Shown here one piece after another: positions 49,760 to 59,465 of a stretch of DNA of 64,000 bases. The stretch spans positions 1,302,001-1,366,000 of the forward strand of contig CAWUFC020000001.1 of the NCBI GenBank assembly GCA_963921335.3, given 5' to 3'. Made by a program: the position numbers and the translations under genes. The number at the start of each line of letters is the position of its first letter. Position 1 is the first letter of the stretch. Under the pieces are notes generated by a model. It saw only the letters and a program-made list of their open reading frames with translations. It made no database searches and had not been told where the DNA came from. The stretch comes from CAWUFC02 sp963921335. Its GTDB lineage: Bacteria > Pseudomonadota > Gammaproteobacteria > Pseudomonadales > Halieaceae.

Positions 49760-52700
49760 TTATGCGTTCTCATCATAGGGTACGCGGGACAGCGTGGCGT
49801 ACATGGTTGGAATAATGACCAGTGTCAGAATCGTTGCCACGCCCAGGCCAAACATCATGGTGATCGACATGTTCACAAAGAACACGTCACTCAGCAGGGG
49901 CAGTAGACCAAGTATGGTGGTACTGGCGGCCATGAGCACCGGCCGCATTCGACTCACCGCGGCATCCAGTATCGCTGTCATCGGTGGCTTGCCTTGGGAA
50001 ATCTGTAGATCGATTTCCTCTACCAGCACGATACTGTTCTTGATCATCAGGCCGATCAGGGCAAGGCTGCCCAGCAGGGCCATAAAGTCGAAGCTGCCGT
50101 TCGTCGAGAGCAGGCCCGCGGTAATACCGATGATAGCAAAGGGCACAACTAACCAGATAATCAGAGGCTGCTTCACTGCGCTAAACAGCAGTACCGTCAC
50201 GATAAACATCATTAGGAAGCCCTGGGGCAACTGCTTGAACAGGGCATCCTGCGCCTCGACAGAGTCTTCGTATTCGCCACCCCAGTCCAGGCTGTAGCCC
50301 GGGGGCAGCGGGATATCCTCAATCTGCGGTCTGATGCGGTTAAACAGCGGATCAGCCAGTTCACCCACCGGGTTACAGGAGGCGATGATGGTCCAGGCCC
50401 GGTTGCGCGAACGAATCATCGAGTTCTCGTACACCGTCTCGAAGCCCTCGGTCACCTGTCCTACGGGTACGGCGCGTTGCAGGACAGGACTCCACACCTG
50501 AATGTCTACAAGGTTAGCGACATCGCTGCGCTCCTCTTCCGGCGAGCGCATGAGGATTGGCAACAGTCGAATGCCGTCGCGGTATGTACCCACATGGGCG
50601 CCCTCGGTTGCTGCCAGCAGTGCGTTGGCCAGGTTCTGCCGGGTGATGCCCAGCTCCCTGCCTACCTGTTCGTTAAAGATGGGTCGAATCTTGCGCACCG
50701 GCTGGCGCCAGTCGTCGCGAATCTCAATGGCCTCGTGGTCGGCGAACATTATTTCTTTTGCCTGTTCTGCCAGTTCGCGCAGTACATCCGGGTCCGGGCC
50801 GGCAAAGCGTGCCTCAATTTTTGAGTCACGCCCCGGGCCGATACGCAGGAATTTTACCTTGGGCTCTGTGTCTGGCAACTCCTGCTGCAAAAACTCTTTA
50901 ACCTTGGGCGCCAGCGTATCGATGCCCGCCAACTCCTTGGTGCGCACAATAATCTGGGAGTAGCTGCTAAACGGGCTTTCAGGCTCGTAGACCAGGGTAA
51001 ACCTGGATGCACCCTGACCCACAATGGCGGTGGTATTCGCCACCTCAGGCTGGCTGCGCAGGAAGGCATCGACCTTCAGGGTGTCATCCCGCGTTTGGCG
51101 CAAATCTGTGCCTTCCACTTCCCATATGTCGACAAAAAACATAGGCGTACTGGCAAACGGGAAGAAGGCGTTCTTGACGTAGCCAAAACCGATAAAGCCG
51201 GCCAGGAAAATACCCGTCACCAGTCCCAAGGTCACGTAGCGGAATCGTATCGAGGTCTTCACGAAGCTGCGGAACAGCTGGAACCCTTTGCCTGAGTACG
51301 CGTCCTCTGCGCTGCCCGCTTTTGGGTCAGGTTTGATCAGCATTGCACACAGCATGGGAGTGACGGTGATCGCGGTGACCCAGCTCAGGGTCAGTGAGAT
51401 CAAGATCACGTAAAACAGGGAGCGGGCAAACTCACCGGTGTTGTTCTGGGAAAGGCCGATGGCCGAAAAGGCCAGAATGCCGATGATCGTACCGCCCAAC
51501 AGCGCCATGTTGGTTTGCCCGACCACCTCGCTACCCGCTTTGACCGGGTCCTCGCCGCGCTGGATGCGTATCATCATACCCTCGGCAACCACGATGGCGT
51601 TGTCCACCAACATACCCAGGGCGATAATCAGCGCACCCAGCGAAATACGCTGCAGCTCGATGCCGAACATGTTCATGATCCACAAGGTACCGGCGACTGT
51701 GATAAGTAGTACCGCGCCAATAATCAAACCGACCTTGGCGCCCATGAACAAGAGCAATACCACCACCACAATGATGAGCGCTTCGATCACGCTGTTTACA
51801 AAGCCAGCGACCGATTTGTCTACCTCCGCGGGCTGGTTATAAATGTCGCCCAGCTCCATGCCCACTGGAATAATGGTGTTATTCAGTTCAACCAGCTTTT
51901 GGTTGATCCGCTCACCTACTGCAACCACGTTGACACCACCTGCCATGGAGATGGCCAGGGTCAGTGAGGGCTGGCCGTTGTGGTAGATGAAAGTGCTGGG
52001 AATCTCCTGGTAAACACGGCGCACATTGGCGATGTCCTGCAGCTTGATCAGTCGCCGATCGTTACTGGAAATCAGCACCTGGCCAATTTCGTCGACTGAT
52101 TTGAATTCTCCGGTCGGCCAGATGCTGACATAGTCATCACCAACCCGGATGCGGCCTGCGTCAGAGACTACGTTCTGGGATTCGAGCACCCGCCCAATCG
52201 TTTCGATGTCGATGCCGAGTTCTGACAATTTGGCGCGTGATATCTCAACCAGCACTTCCTCACGAACGTCGCCACCGATCTGTACCTTGCGCACGCCGGG
52301 CACCAAGACCAGCTGCTTCTTGATCAACTCGGCAGTGTCTTTCAGATCCCGATAGCTGTAGCCATCGCCATATAGCGCCAGGTAGATGCCAAATACGTCG
52401 GCGAAGTCATCGACCACGGTTGGTGACTGCGCTCCGGGTGGCAGCTTGTGCTCCATATCCTTGAGCTTGCGCCGCACCTCGTCGTAGATGTTAGGCATGT
52501 CCGCCTTTGTATACTCGTCCTTGAACTCAATCTCTACTTCCGACTAGCCTTCTCTGGAGATCGTTTTCTTGAGGCGCTTCAGCTGTTCCAGCTGCTGCAT
52601 GGCGTCCTCAATGTGGTAGGTCACTTCCTCCTCAACCTGCCTGGGTGTGGCCCCGGGATAGTTGGTAATCACCTTGGCCTGTTTAATGGTAAAAGCAGGA

Positions 52701-52810
52701 TCTTCCAGCTTCCCGATCTCTTCATAGGCGCCAAGTCCACCGCCTACGAGGATGATTATCAGTAACCAGGTGGTGACCTTCTTGGTAATAGAAAAGGCAG
52801 CAATATCCAT
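49760..52810 (-). pseudogene. RND multidrug efflux pump (TriC-like), interrupted by in-frame TAG
   Basis: The full frame would give about 1015 residues, normal for an RND pump. It is cut by a single TAG at 52544-52546, after residue 88 (KRLKKTISREG), and continues in the same frame with SEVEIEFKDEYT. A Leu codon (TTG) is the likely original. All other RND features are intact, including the first helix, GMLVDNAIVVAEGM in TM4 and the twelve-helix layout. Reinitiation at ATG 52498 (AAGGCGG just upstream) would lack TM1. The two adaptor genes before it make the set TriABC-like. Nonsense mutation or base error. Confidence 0.85.
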
Positions 52811-52831
52811 GAACGGTGTTCCCCTAGTTTA

Positions 52832-53920
52832 TTATTCTGAGTCGCGCGACGTGGCGTACTGGACAGCTTCGCCTTCACGCAGAAAAGCGACATGGCTTGC
52901 CACCAGAACTTCGCCTGGGTCGACCCCGCCGACAATCGCGACCGACCGACCGACCTGATGCCCAATATCCACCTCTCGCGAACTGACGGTCATGGTGCTT
53001 TCATCCAATATCCAAACTCTGGGATTCATATGGATATCGCCGAATACCGCGCGCACTGGCACTTTGTATTCGCCCGAGATGTAGTTGTAGAACTCCAGAT
53101 GGGCACTGGCTGTCATACCGGGCAGCAGGATAAATTCCTCCGGCTGTTCCACCTGGTAAGTCACCTCGTAGGTCTGGGTTTGTTGGTCGGCCTTCTGGGC
53201 GACCTCCTTGAACTCCATCGGCAGCCGTAGCTCGGGCTGGTCCGGTAGTGACAGCGTTACGCCCACGTCATCCTCGTCGAGCTCGTCGCGAACATTGCGC
53301 ACAGCAATCATGACTGACTCTGGCACATCAAATTTCACATCCATTTTTGACGTGTCAGTTAGGTAAAATATTTCCTGGCCAGCGATGATTTCTTCAAAGT
53401 TTTCCACGGATCGCGTGGAGACCTGGCCATTGAACGGTGCCCGCAATACCGTGTATTCCATATCCACTTTGGCCTGTTCATATTCTGCCTTGGTGATCCG
53501 GTAGTGGGCCTTCACCTCATCGTAATCAATTTCGGAAATGGCCTCGTCAACAATCAGTTGCTTGGCTCGTTCATAATCGTCCCTGGCACTTTCGAAGGCG
53601 GCCTTTTTGTCATATTCAGCGGTTTCGTAGTCAGACTGATCCAGCACAGCGAGGATTTGCCCCGCAACCACCTCGTCACCTTCTTTCACTTCAAGTTGCT
53701 GGAGTACACCCGGCACTCGAAAGGACAGCTTTACGCGCTGCGCAGCCAGCAGTCTTGCCGGCATATTGCGGGCACTGTCGTTGATCGACCTCGAGATGGA
53801 AAAGGTGCGCACTTCCTTGACACGCTCTTCCCGCACAGGCGAGCTCTGGTCGCAGGCGGCGAGGGTGACCGCGATCGTCAGTGCGGCGATCGATCGGAGG
53901 CATGTATTCATTGTTATCAT
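52832..53920 (-). CDS. RND efflux periplasmic adaptor (second membrane fusion protein)
   Basis: A 362-residue lipoprotein adaptor. The signal peptide ends in the lipobox LAAC. It has the lipoyl/hairpin organisation (LSFRVPGVLQQLEVKEGDEV, YEQAKVDMEYTVLRAPFNGQ) and the beta-barrel and membrane-proximal domains. ATG 53920 is one base after the previous stop with GGAG seven bases upstream; ATG 53911 is equally possible. Two adaptors with one pump are the TriAB-TriC arrangement of Pseudomonas aeruginosa (triclosan efflux there). 21 bases before the pump gene. Confidence 0.9.
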   Translation of the reverse strand: MITMNTCLRSIAALTIAVTLAACDQSSPVREERVKEVRTFSISRSINDSARNMPARLLAAQRVKLSFRVPGVLQQLEVKEGDEVVAGQILAVLDQSDYETAEYDKKAAFESARDDYERAKQLIVDEAISEIDYDEVKAHYRITKAEYEQAKVDMEYTVLRAPFNGQVSTRSVENFEEIIAGQEIFYLTDTSKMDVKFDVPESVMIAVRNVRDELDEDDVGVTLSLPDQPELRLPMEFKEVAQKADQQTQTYEVTYQVEQPEEFILLPGMTASAHLEFYNYISGEYKVPVRAVFGDIHMNPRVWILDESTMTVSSREVDIGHQVGRSVAIVGGVDPGEVLVASHVAFLREGEAVQYATSRDSE

Positions 53921-53921
53921 C

Positions 53922-55004
53922 CTAAAACTCCGCCTGTTCCACATAGGGTAATTCGTACACCGCCATGCCTTCATTCAGGCTACTGACACCGGCAATCACC
54001 ACGCGATCCCCAACATTGAGACCGGAGCGCACCCGCAATTTGCTGGTGCTGCTGTGTGCCAGCTGAACCTGACGCTTCAATACTGTTTCGAGTTCCGGGT
54101 CGAAGACCCAAACGGTGGGCTTATCTGCAGAGGTATCCAGGGCGGTTTCGGGCAATGTGACAATGCGCTCAACATTATCCATCTTGCGGAGGTCTACCAC
54201 GACCTCCGCGCTCATGCCTGACAGCAGGTTCAGTCCCTCGGGATTGGGTAGCTGAAATTTCACTTCAAAGGTCTGGGTTTTGGGATCCGCGCGAGTGGCG
54301 ATTTCCTTCACCGTGATAGGGTATTTTTCATCGCCTGCCAGGGGAAAGGTAGCGTGCTGGCGAATGTCATTGGGACGAGCACGCTCAGCCACCCGCATGA
54401 CCCGCTCAGGTACATCAATACGAATTTCCAGATCGGTGGCATCGCGCAGGGAGAAAATTTCCTGCTTGGCCAGAACCTCCTGGAAATTCTCCACGTTGCG
54501 TCTGGCCATCACGCCGGTAAACGGTGCCTTGAGTTTGCAATAGAACAGGTTTAGTTCCGCCTGACGCAGGTTGGCGCCAGCTTGTTTGTAACGGGCTTCG
54601 TCGCGGTCGTACTGGCGGCGGGAAATATGCCCTGGTTCTACCAGTCGCTCAGCGCGCAGAAAATCGGATTCGGCCTTTTCAAACTCCGCTTTGGCGTTTT
54701 CCAGCGCCAATTGGTAATCGGTGGGATCCAGCTCGGCGATGATCTCTCCCTTTTTGACCAGTTCACCCTCTGAGTAATTGATTTTGGCCAGCTTGCCGCG
54801 CACCCGAAATGACAGCTCTGCCCGCCGGTTGGCCACCACCCGCCCCGGGAAAGTCATCAAGCCTGCCACGGAATCCTCAATCAGCATTGTTTTTACGGGC
54901 TTCAGCGGGGGTGGTGGCTCTACCACCTCTTTTTCTCCGCAGCCGGTCACAGCCAGGGCCAAAAGTGCGGCGAAAATGCCGTTTCGCAGTAACTGCTGAT
55001 GCAT
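53922..55004 (-). CDS. RND efflux periplasmic adaptor (first membrane fusion protein)
   Basis: A 360-residue lipoprotein adaptor. Signal peptide with lipobox AVTGC. Adaptor signatures: LSFRVRGKLAKINYSEGELV, LNLFYCKLKAPFTGVMARR and a barrel domain with PETALDTSADKPTVWVF. ATG 55004 has GGGGAG seven bases upstream; the open frame continues further without support. First gene of the operon adaptor-adaptor-pump-PNPOx. No TolC-like outer membrane gene is adjacent, as for TriABC, which borrows OpmH. Confidence 0.9.
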   Translation of the reverse strand: MHQQLLRNGIFAALLALAVTGCGEKEVVEPPPPLKPVKTMLIEDSVAGLMTFPGRVVANRRAELSFRVRGKLAKINYSEGELVKKGEIIAELDPTDYQLALENAKAEFEKAESDFLRAERLVEPGHISRRQYDRDEARYKQAGANLRQAELNLFYCKLKAPFTGVMARRNVENFQEVLAKQEIFSLRDATDLEIRIDVPERVMRVAERARPNDIRQHATFPLAGDEKYPITVKEIATRADPKTQTFEVKFQLPNPEGLNLLSGMSAEVVVDLRKMDNVERIVTLPETALDTSADKPTVWVFDPELETVLKRQVQLAHSSTSKLRVRSGLNVGDRVVIAGVSSLNEGMAVYELPYVEQAEF

Positions 55005-55242
55005 ACTTACTCTCCCCATAAGAGACGTCATCATTGCACTACACTCCATAGCTGGCAAGCCGCTCGTGTCAGCCGTAATTTCTGGCACAGCTTGGGTTGA
55101 TGCACTAGTATCGGTGGGGTTTGGCGGCCTTTGTCAGCGCAGTCAGAACTCACCACAATAATCAGTAGTCAGTGTAGATCAGGATGGGAAAGATGCAGGA
55201 TCGAGAGCCCAAATTGCTCGACCCAACGGAGGGGTGTTGACC

Positions 55243-58200
55243 ATGAAATGGATATTGCGTGGCCTGTTTCTTTATGTGCCTGTGCTGACCCTGGTTTTGC
55301 TGCTGGTGACCACCGGGGTGGCCTGGCAGCAGGGCATGCTGAATCGCAAGGTCGTGGCCGATCTGGCTGAACTGGTGCGCAGCCAGGGCCTGATGACGGC
55401 GGTCATCATTATCCGCATGGAAGTCTTTGGTTCGGGCGACCTCGCCACTAATCCTTCCTGGGGCCGGCAACAGGTCGCGGGCCGGGGCCACGCTCCCTGG
55501 GTGATGCGCAGTAATCTCGACGGTCACCCCAGGGTTTTGAATCTGGCCCTGGCGCCTGATCTTTGGGCCGCTTACAAAACTGAAGAGGCCAGTCTTTATC
55601 GGGTTTGGCGTGGTGACGTGGTCTGGCAAGGCGCTCACTATGACTATCGTCATGGTCCGCAACCCGAGAGCCGTGGTCAGGCCGTGCTGGATTTTGCCGA
55701 GCCACAGAAGTGGTTTCTAAGCGGTAGTGACGGTCAGCCGCAGCCTGCGAAAGTTCGCTACCTGGGGCACCGTTTTCCGACAGCTGAACTCGACATCGTT
55801 AAATTACACTACCGCCTGATGGCGGGTGATCTCTGGGCCGATATTCTCGAAGTGCCGGAGCTCGATGGTGAGAGCGGGCTGTATCGCCAGTTCAGTGTGT
55901 TGGCAGCCAGTGCAGACACCGATGTCCTGCTCGATCACGGTCAGGGCGCAGAAGCGCTGGGCAAGGCTCTCAGCCTGCCATTTGGGCTGGGAGAAGAAAT
56001 CTCTCACGCGATCTTCGAGCGCAGTATTATCGCTGAGGATTCACAACTGGCCCGGGGCCAGATCGCCATTGAAAACAGCGATTGCCTCGCCTGCCATGCT
56101 GAGCAACATCAGGTGTCGGGGCCTGCGTGGGCGCGGATCGCGGGCCGTTATCGGGGCTATGTACAGGAGGATTCGCTCGATGCATTGGCCGGCAGCATCA
56201 TTAACGGTGCGTCGGGCAAGTGGGGGCAGCTACAAATGCCGGCCCATCCCGAATTTACCCGTGAACAGGCCCGAGATGCAGCCGCTTATATTCTGACCCG
56301 CGCTGAGGCGGCTATTGATGTGGAGGTTCCTGTCGATCCGCAGGGTCAGCCTTACACGGCCACCCGCGAATACGATGTCGCACCGAAACTGACGGCTGTG
56401 CACCCGGCTTTTACGCTGGAGAATCTTCTGTTTCCAGGTTTTGAGCCCAAGGTTGGCGGTATGGATTTCCGCGCTGACGGCAAACTGCTGGTCGCCAGCT
56501 GGGACTCCGATGGGGGGGTGTTCCTGGTGGATCTTGAGCGCAGTGGCGATGAGCGCTTCCAGCGTATTGCCGAGGGCCTGCATGAACCCCTGGGTCTGGC
56601 CGTGGTCGATGATCGACTGTTCGTGTTACAGAAGCAGGAACTGACAGAACTGATTGATCACGATGGCGATGACGTCATCGATGAGTATCGCGCTTTTTCC
56701 ACAGGCTGGCCGGTGACGGCGAATTTTCACTCCTTTGCCTTTGGCCTGGCCCATCGCGACAACCATCTTTACGCACTTCTGTCTGTGTGTGTGCTGCCAG
56801 GCGGCGCCAGTTGCCCGGATCAGCAGGCGACTCAGGGCAAGTTGTTGGCGATAGATCTTGCCGATGGCAGCTGGGATATCCACGCCTCCGGTTTCCGCAC
56901 TCCCAATGGCATCGGATTGGGTCCTGGGGATCAGTTGTTTGTCACCGACAACCAGGGCGACTGGTTGCCAGCCAACAAGATGGTCCACATTCGCCCTGGT
57001 GGCTTCTATGGTTCACGCGTGGTGCCCGACGAGGGTGTGCTGGAGGCCGAGGAAATGCCGCCTGTGGTGTGGTTGGCGCAGGATGAAATTGGCAACTCCC
57101 CCGCGCAGCCTTTACTGATGGAGGAGGGGCCCTATTTCGGTCAGTTGATGTACGGCGATGTGACTCATGGTGGCATCAAGCGGGTGTATGTTGAGGAGGT
57201 TAATGGTCAGCTGCAGGGCGCGGTATTCCGCTTTAGTGCAGGCCTGCATGGCGGGGTTAACCGCATGGTGCGCGGCCCGGATGGCGCTGTGTATCTGGGG
57301 GAGGTGGGTAGCCGCCCCAACTGGAGTGAAATTGGCAAGGCCTGGTTTGGTCTTGAACGACTGAGCTACACCGGGCCGGATGCCTTCGAGCCGCTGCATA
57401 TGCGCGCCGAGCCCGATGGATTTACGGTGACCTTTACCGAAGCCCTGGATACTGACGCCTTGCCTGCGCTGGATGATATTTTGGTGCGTCAATGGTTCTA
57501 TCACCCCACCGAACAGTACGGCGGCCCTAAATATGGCCAGCAGGACCTGCCCGTTGGCGGGCTCAGTCTGTCACCGGACCGCCGCAGCCTGCGCCTGCGC
57601 ATCGGTGGGCTGAAACCCGGTTATGTGGTCTACCTGCGCCTGCCGGAAGACTTGCAGTCTGCGCAGGGGCAGCAGGCCTGGACGCGGGAGGCCTGGTACA
57701 CACTCAATGCCATCCCCGAGCAGGAGTCGATCCAACGATCCAGTTTCAGCGAAAGACCCACCGGTGATGAATGGATAGAGCTGTTTGACGGTAAAAGCCT
57801 CGATGGCTGGCGCAACTATGGCAGTAAGGAACTGGAAGGCTGGGTGGTCGAGGAGGGCAGCCTTGCCTACAAACCCGGCAGCATACCCATGTGGCCGATG
57901 ATCAAGGGTGCCGCATTTGGCGGTGGCAGCGGCGACCTGATCTATGGCCGCGAGCGGTTTCGCAATTTTGAGCTGAACCTGGAGTGGAAAATTGCGGAGG
58001 GCGGCAATAGTGGCATCTTCTATCTCGTAACGGACGAAGCACACAATATGCCCTGGGAAACGGGGCCGGAAATGCAGGTGCTGGATAACGACGGCCATGC
58101 CGATGGCCAGATTGAAACCCATCGCGCGGGTGATCTCTACGATCTGATCGCCGCTTCACCGGAGACCATAAAAGAACCCGGGCAGTGGAACGAGGTCAGA

Positions 58201-58482
58201 ATTCGTATTCAGGATAACCACATTGAGCACTGGCTCAATGGCGAGAAAGTGGTGAGTGTGAAACGGGGCGGCCCAGAGTGGACCGCCCTGGTGGCCGCCA
58301 GCAAGTTCAACGCGATGCCTGATTTCGGATTATCCGATGAGGGCTACATTGTGCTGCAGGACCACGGCGACCCGGTTTGGTATCGCAATGTGCGCCTGCG
58401 GCGTCTGCCGGCGGGAGAGTCAGGCGTTGATAATCAGATAGGCCTTAAAGGCGATCAATCCGAAAAATACAACGGGAATTGA
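55243..58482 (+). CDS. Membrane-anchored cytochrome c / beta-propeller / DUF1080 fusion protein
   Basis: A 1079-residue exported multidomain protein. Order: N-terminal signal anchor (about 4-26); a region of unknown fold (30-270); a class I cytochrome c domain with haem motif Cys281-Leu-Ala-Cys-His285 (DCLACHAEQHQVSG) and probable Met ligand in QLQMPAHP; a sugar-dehydrogenase-like propeller (about 385-700, with ASGFRTPNGIGLGPGDQLFV); a linker domain; and a C-terminal DUF1080 (3-keto-disaccharide hydrolase, LamG-like) domain from about 842 (ELFDGKSLDGWRNYG). This mix is typical of Planctomycetes and Bacteroidetes sugar metabolism and unusual here. ATG 55243 follows GGAGGGG by eight bases. Confidence 0.85.
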   Translation: MKWILRGLFLYVPVLTLVLLLVTTGVAWQQGMLNRKVVADLAELVRSQGLMTAVIIIRMEVFGSGDLATNPSWGRQQVAGRGHAPWVMRSNLDGHPRVLNLALAPDLWAAYKTEEASLYRVWRGDVVWQGAHYDYRHGPQPESRGQAVLDFAEPQKWFLSGSDGQPQPAKVRYLGHRFPTAELDIVKLHYRLMAGDLWADILEVPELDGESGLYRQFSVLAASADTDVLLDHGQGAEALGKALSLPFGLGEEISHAIFERSIIAEDSQLARGQIAIENSDCLACHAEQHQVSGPAWARIAGRYRGYVQEDSLDALAGSIINGASGKWGQLQMPAHPEFTREQARDAAAYILTRAEAAIDVEVPVDPQGQPYTATREYDVAPKLTAVHPAFTLENLLFPGFEPKVGGMDFRADGKLLVASWDSDGGVFLVDLERSGDERFQRIAEGLHEPLGLAVVDDRLFVLQKQELTELIDHDGDDVIDEYRAFSTGWPVTANFHSFAFGLAHRDNHLYALLSVCVLPGGASCPDQQATQGKLLAIDLADGSWDIHASGFRTPNGIGLGPGDQLFVTDNQGDWLPANKMVHIRPGGFYGSRVVPDEGVLEAEEMPPVVWLAQDEIGNSPAQPLLMEEGPYFGQLMYGDVTHGGIKRVYVEEVNGQLQGAVFRFSAGLHGGVNRMVRGPDGAVYLGEVGSRPNWSEIGKAWFGLERLSYTGPDAFEPLHMRAEPDGFTVTFTEALDTDALPALDDILVRQWFYHPTEQYGGPKYGQQDLPVGGLSLSPDRRSLRLRIGGLKPGYVVYLRLPEDLQSAQGQQAWTREAWYTLNAIPEQESIQRSSFSERPTGDEWIELFDGKSLDGWRNYGSKELEGWVVEEGSLAYKPGSIPMWPMIKGAAFGGGSGDLIYGRERFRNFELNLEWKIAEGGNSGIFYLVTDEAHNMPWETGPEMQVLDNDGHADGQIETHRAGDLYDLIAASPETIKEPGQWNEVRIRIQDNHIEHWLNGEKVVSVKRGGPEWTALVAASKFNAMPDFGLSDEGYIVLQDHGDPVWYRNVRLRRLPAGESGVDNQIGLKGDQSEKYNGN

Positions 58483-58503
58483 TTTGGCGATAATGGCTCT
58501 CAT
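58420..58503 (-). CDS. Small 27-residue single-span membrane peptide
   Basis: MRAIIAKSIPVVFFGLIAF followed by KAYLIINA: a basic N-terminus and one hydrophobic helix. ATG 58503 has a good AGGAG seven bases upstream. The last 63 bases overlap the end of the cytochrome fusion gene on the other strand. It lies 108 bases behind the SDR of the acs operon on the same strand. No family recognised; too short for usual gene callers. Confidence 0.5.
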   Translation of the reverse strand: MRAIIAKSIPVVFFGLIAFKAYLIINA

Positions 58504-58610
58504 GGCTTTGCTCCTGTGATTGTCCGTAGTGCTTGAGGACTATATTGGAGCTTTGCCGGGTCTTTGACTGTGGCCAATCACGCCATGAACATGGCTTTTG
58601 GCGCCGCTTT

Positions 58611-59465
58611 TTAGCCGCTGAAGGGGTCCTCGCCAGCGAGGACTTTGGCAAAGGCTTCGGTGCCGTAAATTTGCTCTACCATCGCTGACATATCAGGTGC
58701 CTTGCGCAATTCATTGCCGCCTTCGATGGCAAAACTCTGTCCGGTCACCCAGCTGGATTCCGGGCCGGCCAGGTAGCGTACGCCGTTGGCGATGTCTTCT
58801 GGTTCTCCCAGCCGCCCGAGCGGCTTTTCTTCGGCAAACCGGCGTTTCACCTCGTCATTATCAAACAGCGCTGCGGTCGTTTCTGTGCGGGTCAGGCCCG
58901 GTCGTACGGCATTGACGCGAATCCTGAAGCGCGAAAGTTCTTCGGCAGCCGCTCTCACCAGGCCTTCCAATGCACATTTGGCCGTGGTGTAGGCCGGTAG
59001 CCAGGGAAAAACCAGCTTAGCCGCATCAGAGGAAATGCAGACGATACTGCCGCCGCCGTTCTTGCTCATGATGGGGGTGGCATGACGCAGCACCAGAAAG
59101 CTGCCGCGCAGGTTGTAATTCACCTCGTTCATGAATGAGTCTTCATCGTGCAGTAACAGCGGTTTAATATCGCCGCCGCCCAAGACTGGCACGCAAATAT
59201 CCAGGCTGCCCGTCATATCCCGGGCTTCCTCAAGACCGGCAACAACATCCTCGCGCTGCAGTGCGTCTCCTTGCATCACCTGCAGTGCTGCACCTTCCTG
59301 GACATCTTCCGCCAGTGAGTCGAGACTGGCTTCCAGTTTGTCGAGGTTGCGGGCCATCAGGGTGACCGAGGCGCCGTCTCTGAGCAGTGCTCGGGCGCTG
59401 GCCTGACCGATACCGCCGGAACCACCGGTGATGAATGCACCTTTGCCAGCCAGTGGCAGAGTCAT
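58611..59465 (-). CDS. Short-chain dehydrogenase/reductase
   Basis: A 284-residue SDR: ITGGSGGIGQASARALL, ARNLDK (basic residue after strand 2, favouring NADP), Ser in VCISSDAAK, and YTTAKCALEGLV. C-terminal RLGEPEDIANGVRYLAG and GQSFAIEGGNEL are classical. Substrate unknown. Its start overlaps the stop of the alcohol dehydrogenase gene (ATGA), so it is the third coupled gene after acs and adh. Confidence 0.9.
   Translation of the reverse strand: MTLPLAGKGAFITGGSGGIGQASARALLRDGASVTLMARNLDKLEASLDSLAEDVQEGAALQVMQGDALQREDVVAGLEEARDMTGSLDICVPVLGGGDIKPLLLHDEDSFMNEVNYNLRGSFLVLRHATPIMSKNGGGSIVCISSDAAKLVFPWLPAYTTAKCALEGLVRAAAEELSRFRIRVNAVRPGLTRTETTAALFDNDEVKRRFAEEKPLGRLGEPEDIANGVRYLAGPESSWVTGQSFAIEGGNELRKAPDMSAMVEQIYGTEAFAKVLAGEDPFSG

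Noticed and set aside
58445..58651. A 68-codon minus-strand frame behind the cytochrome fusion
   Set aside because: Arg/Ser/Lys-rich with no ribosome site; the 27-codon frame on the same strand is better supported.
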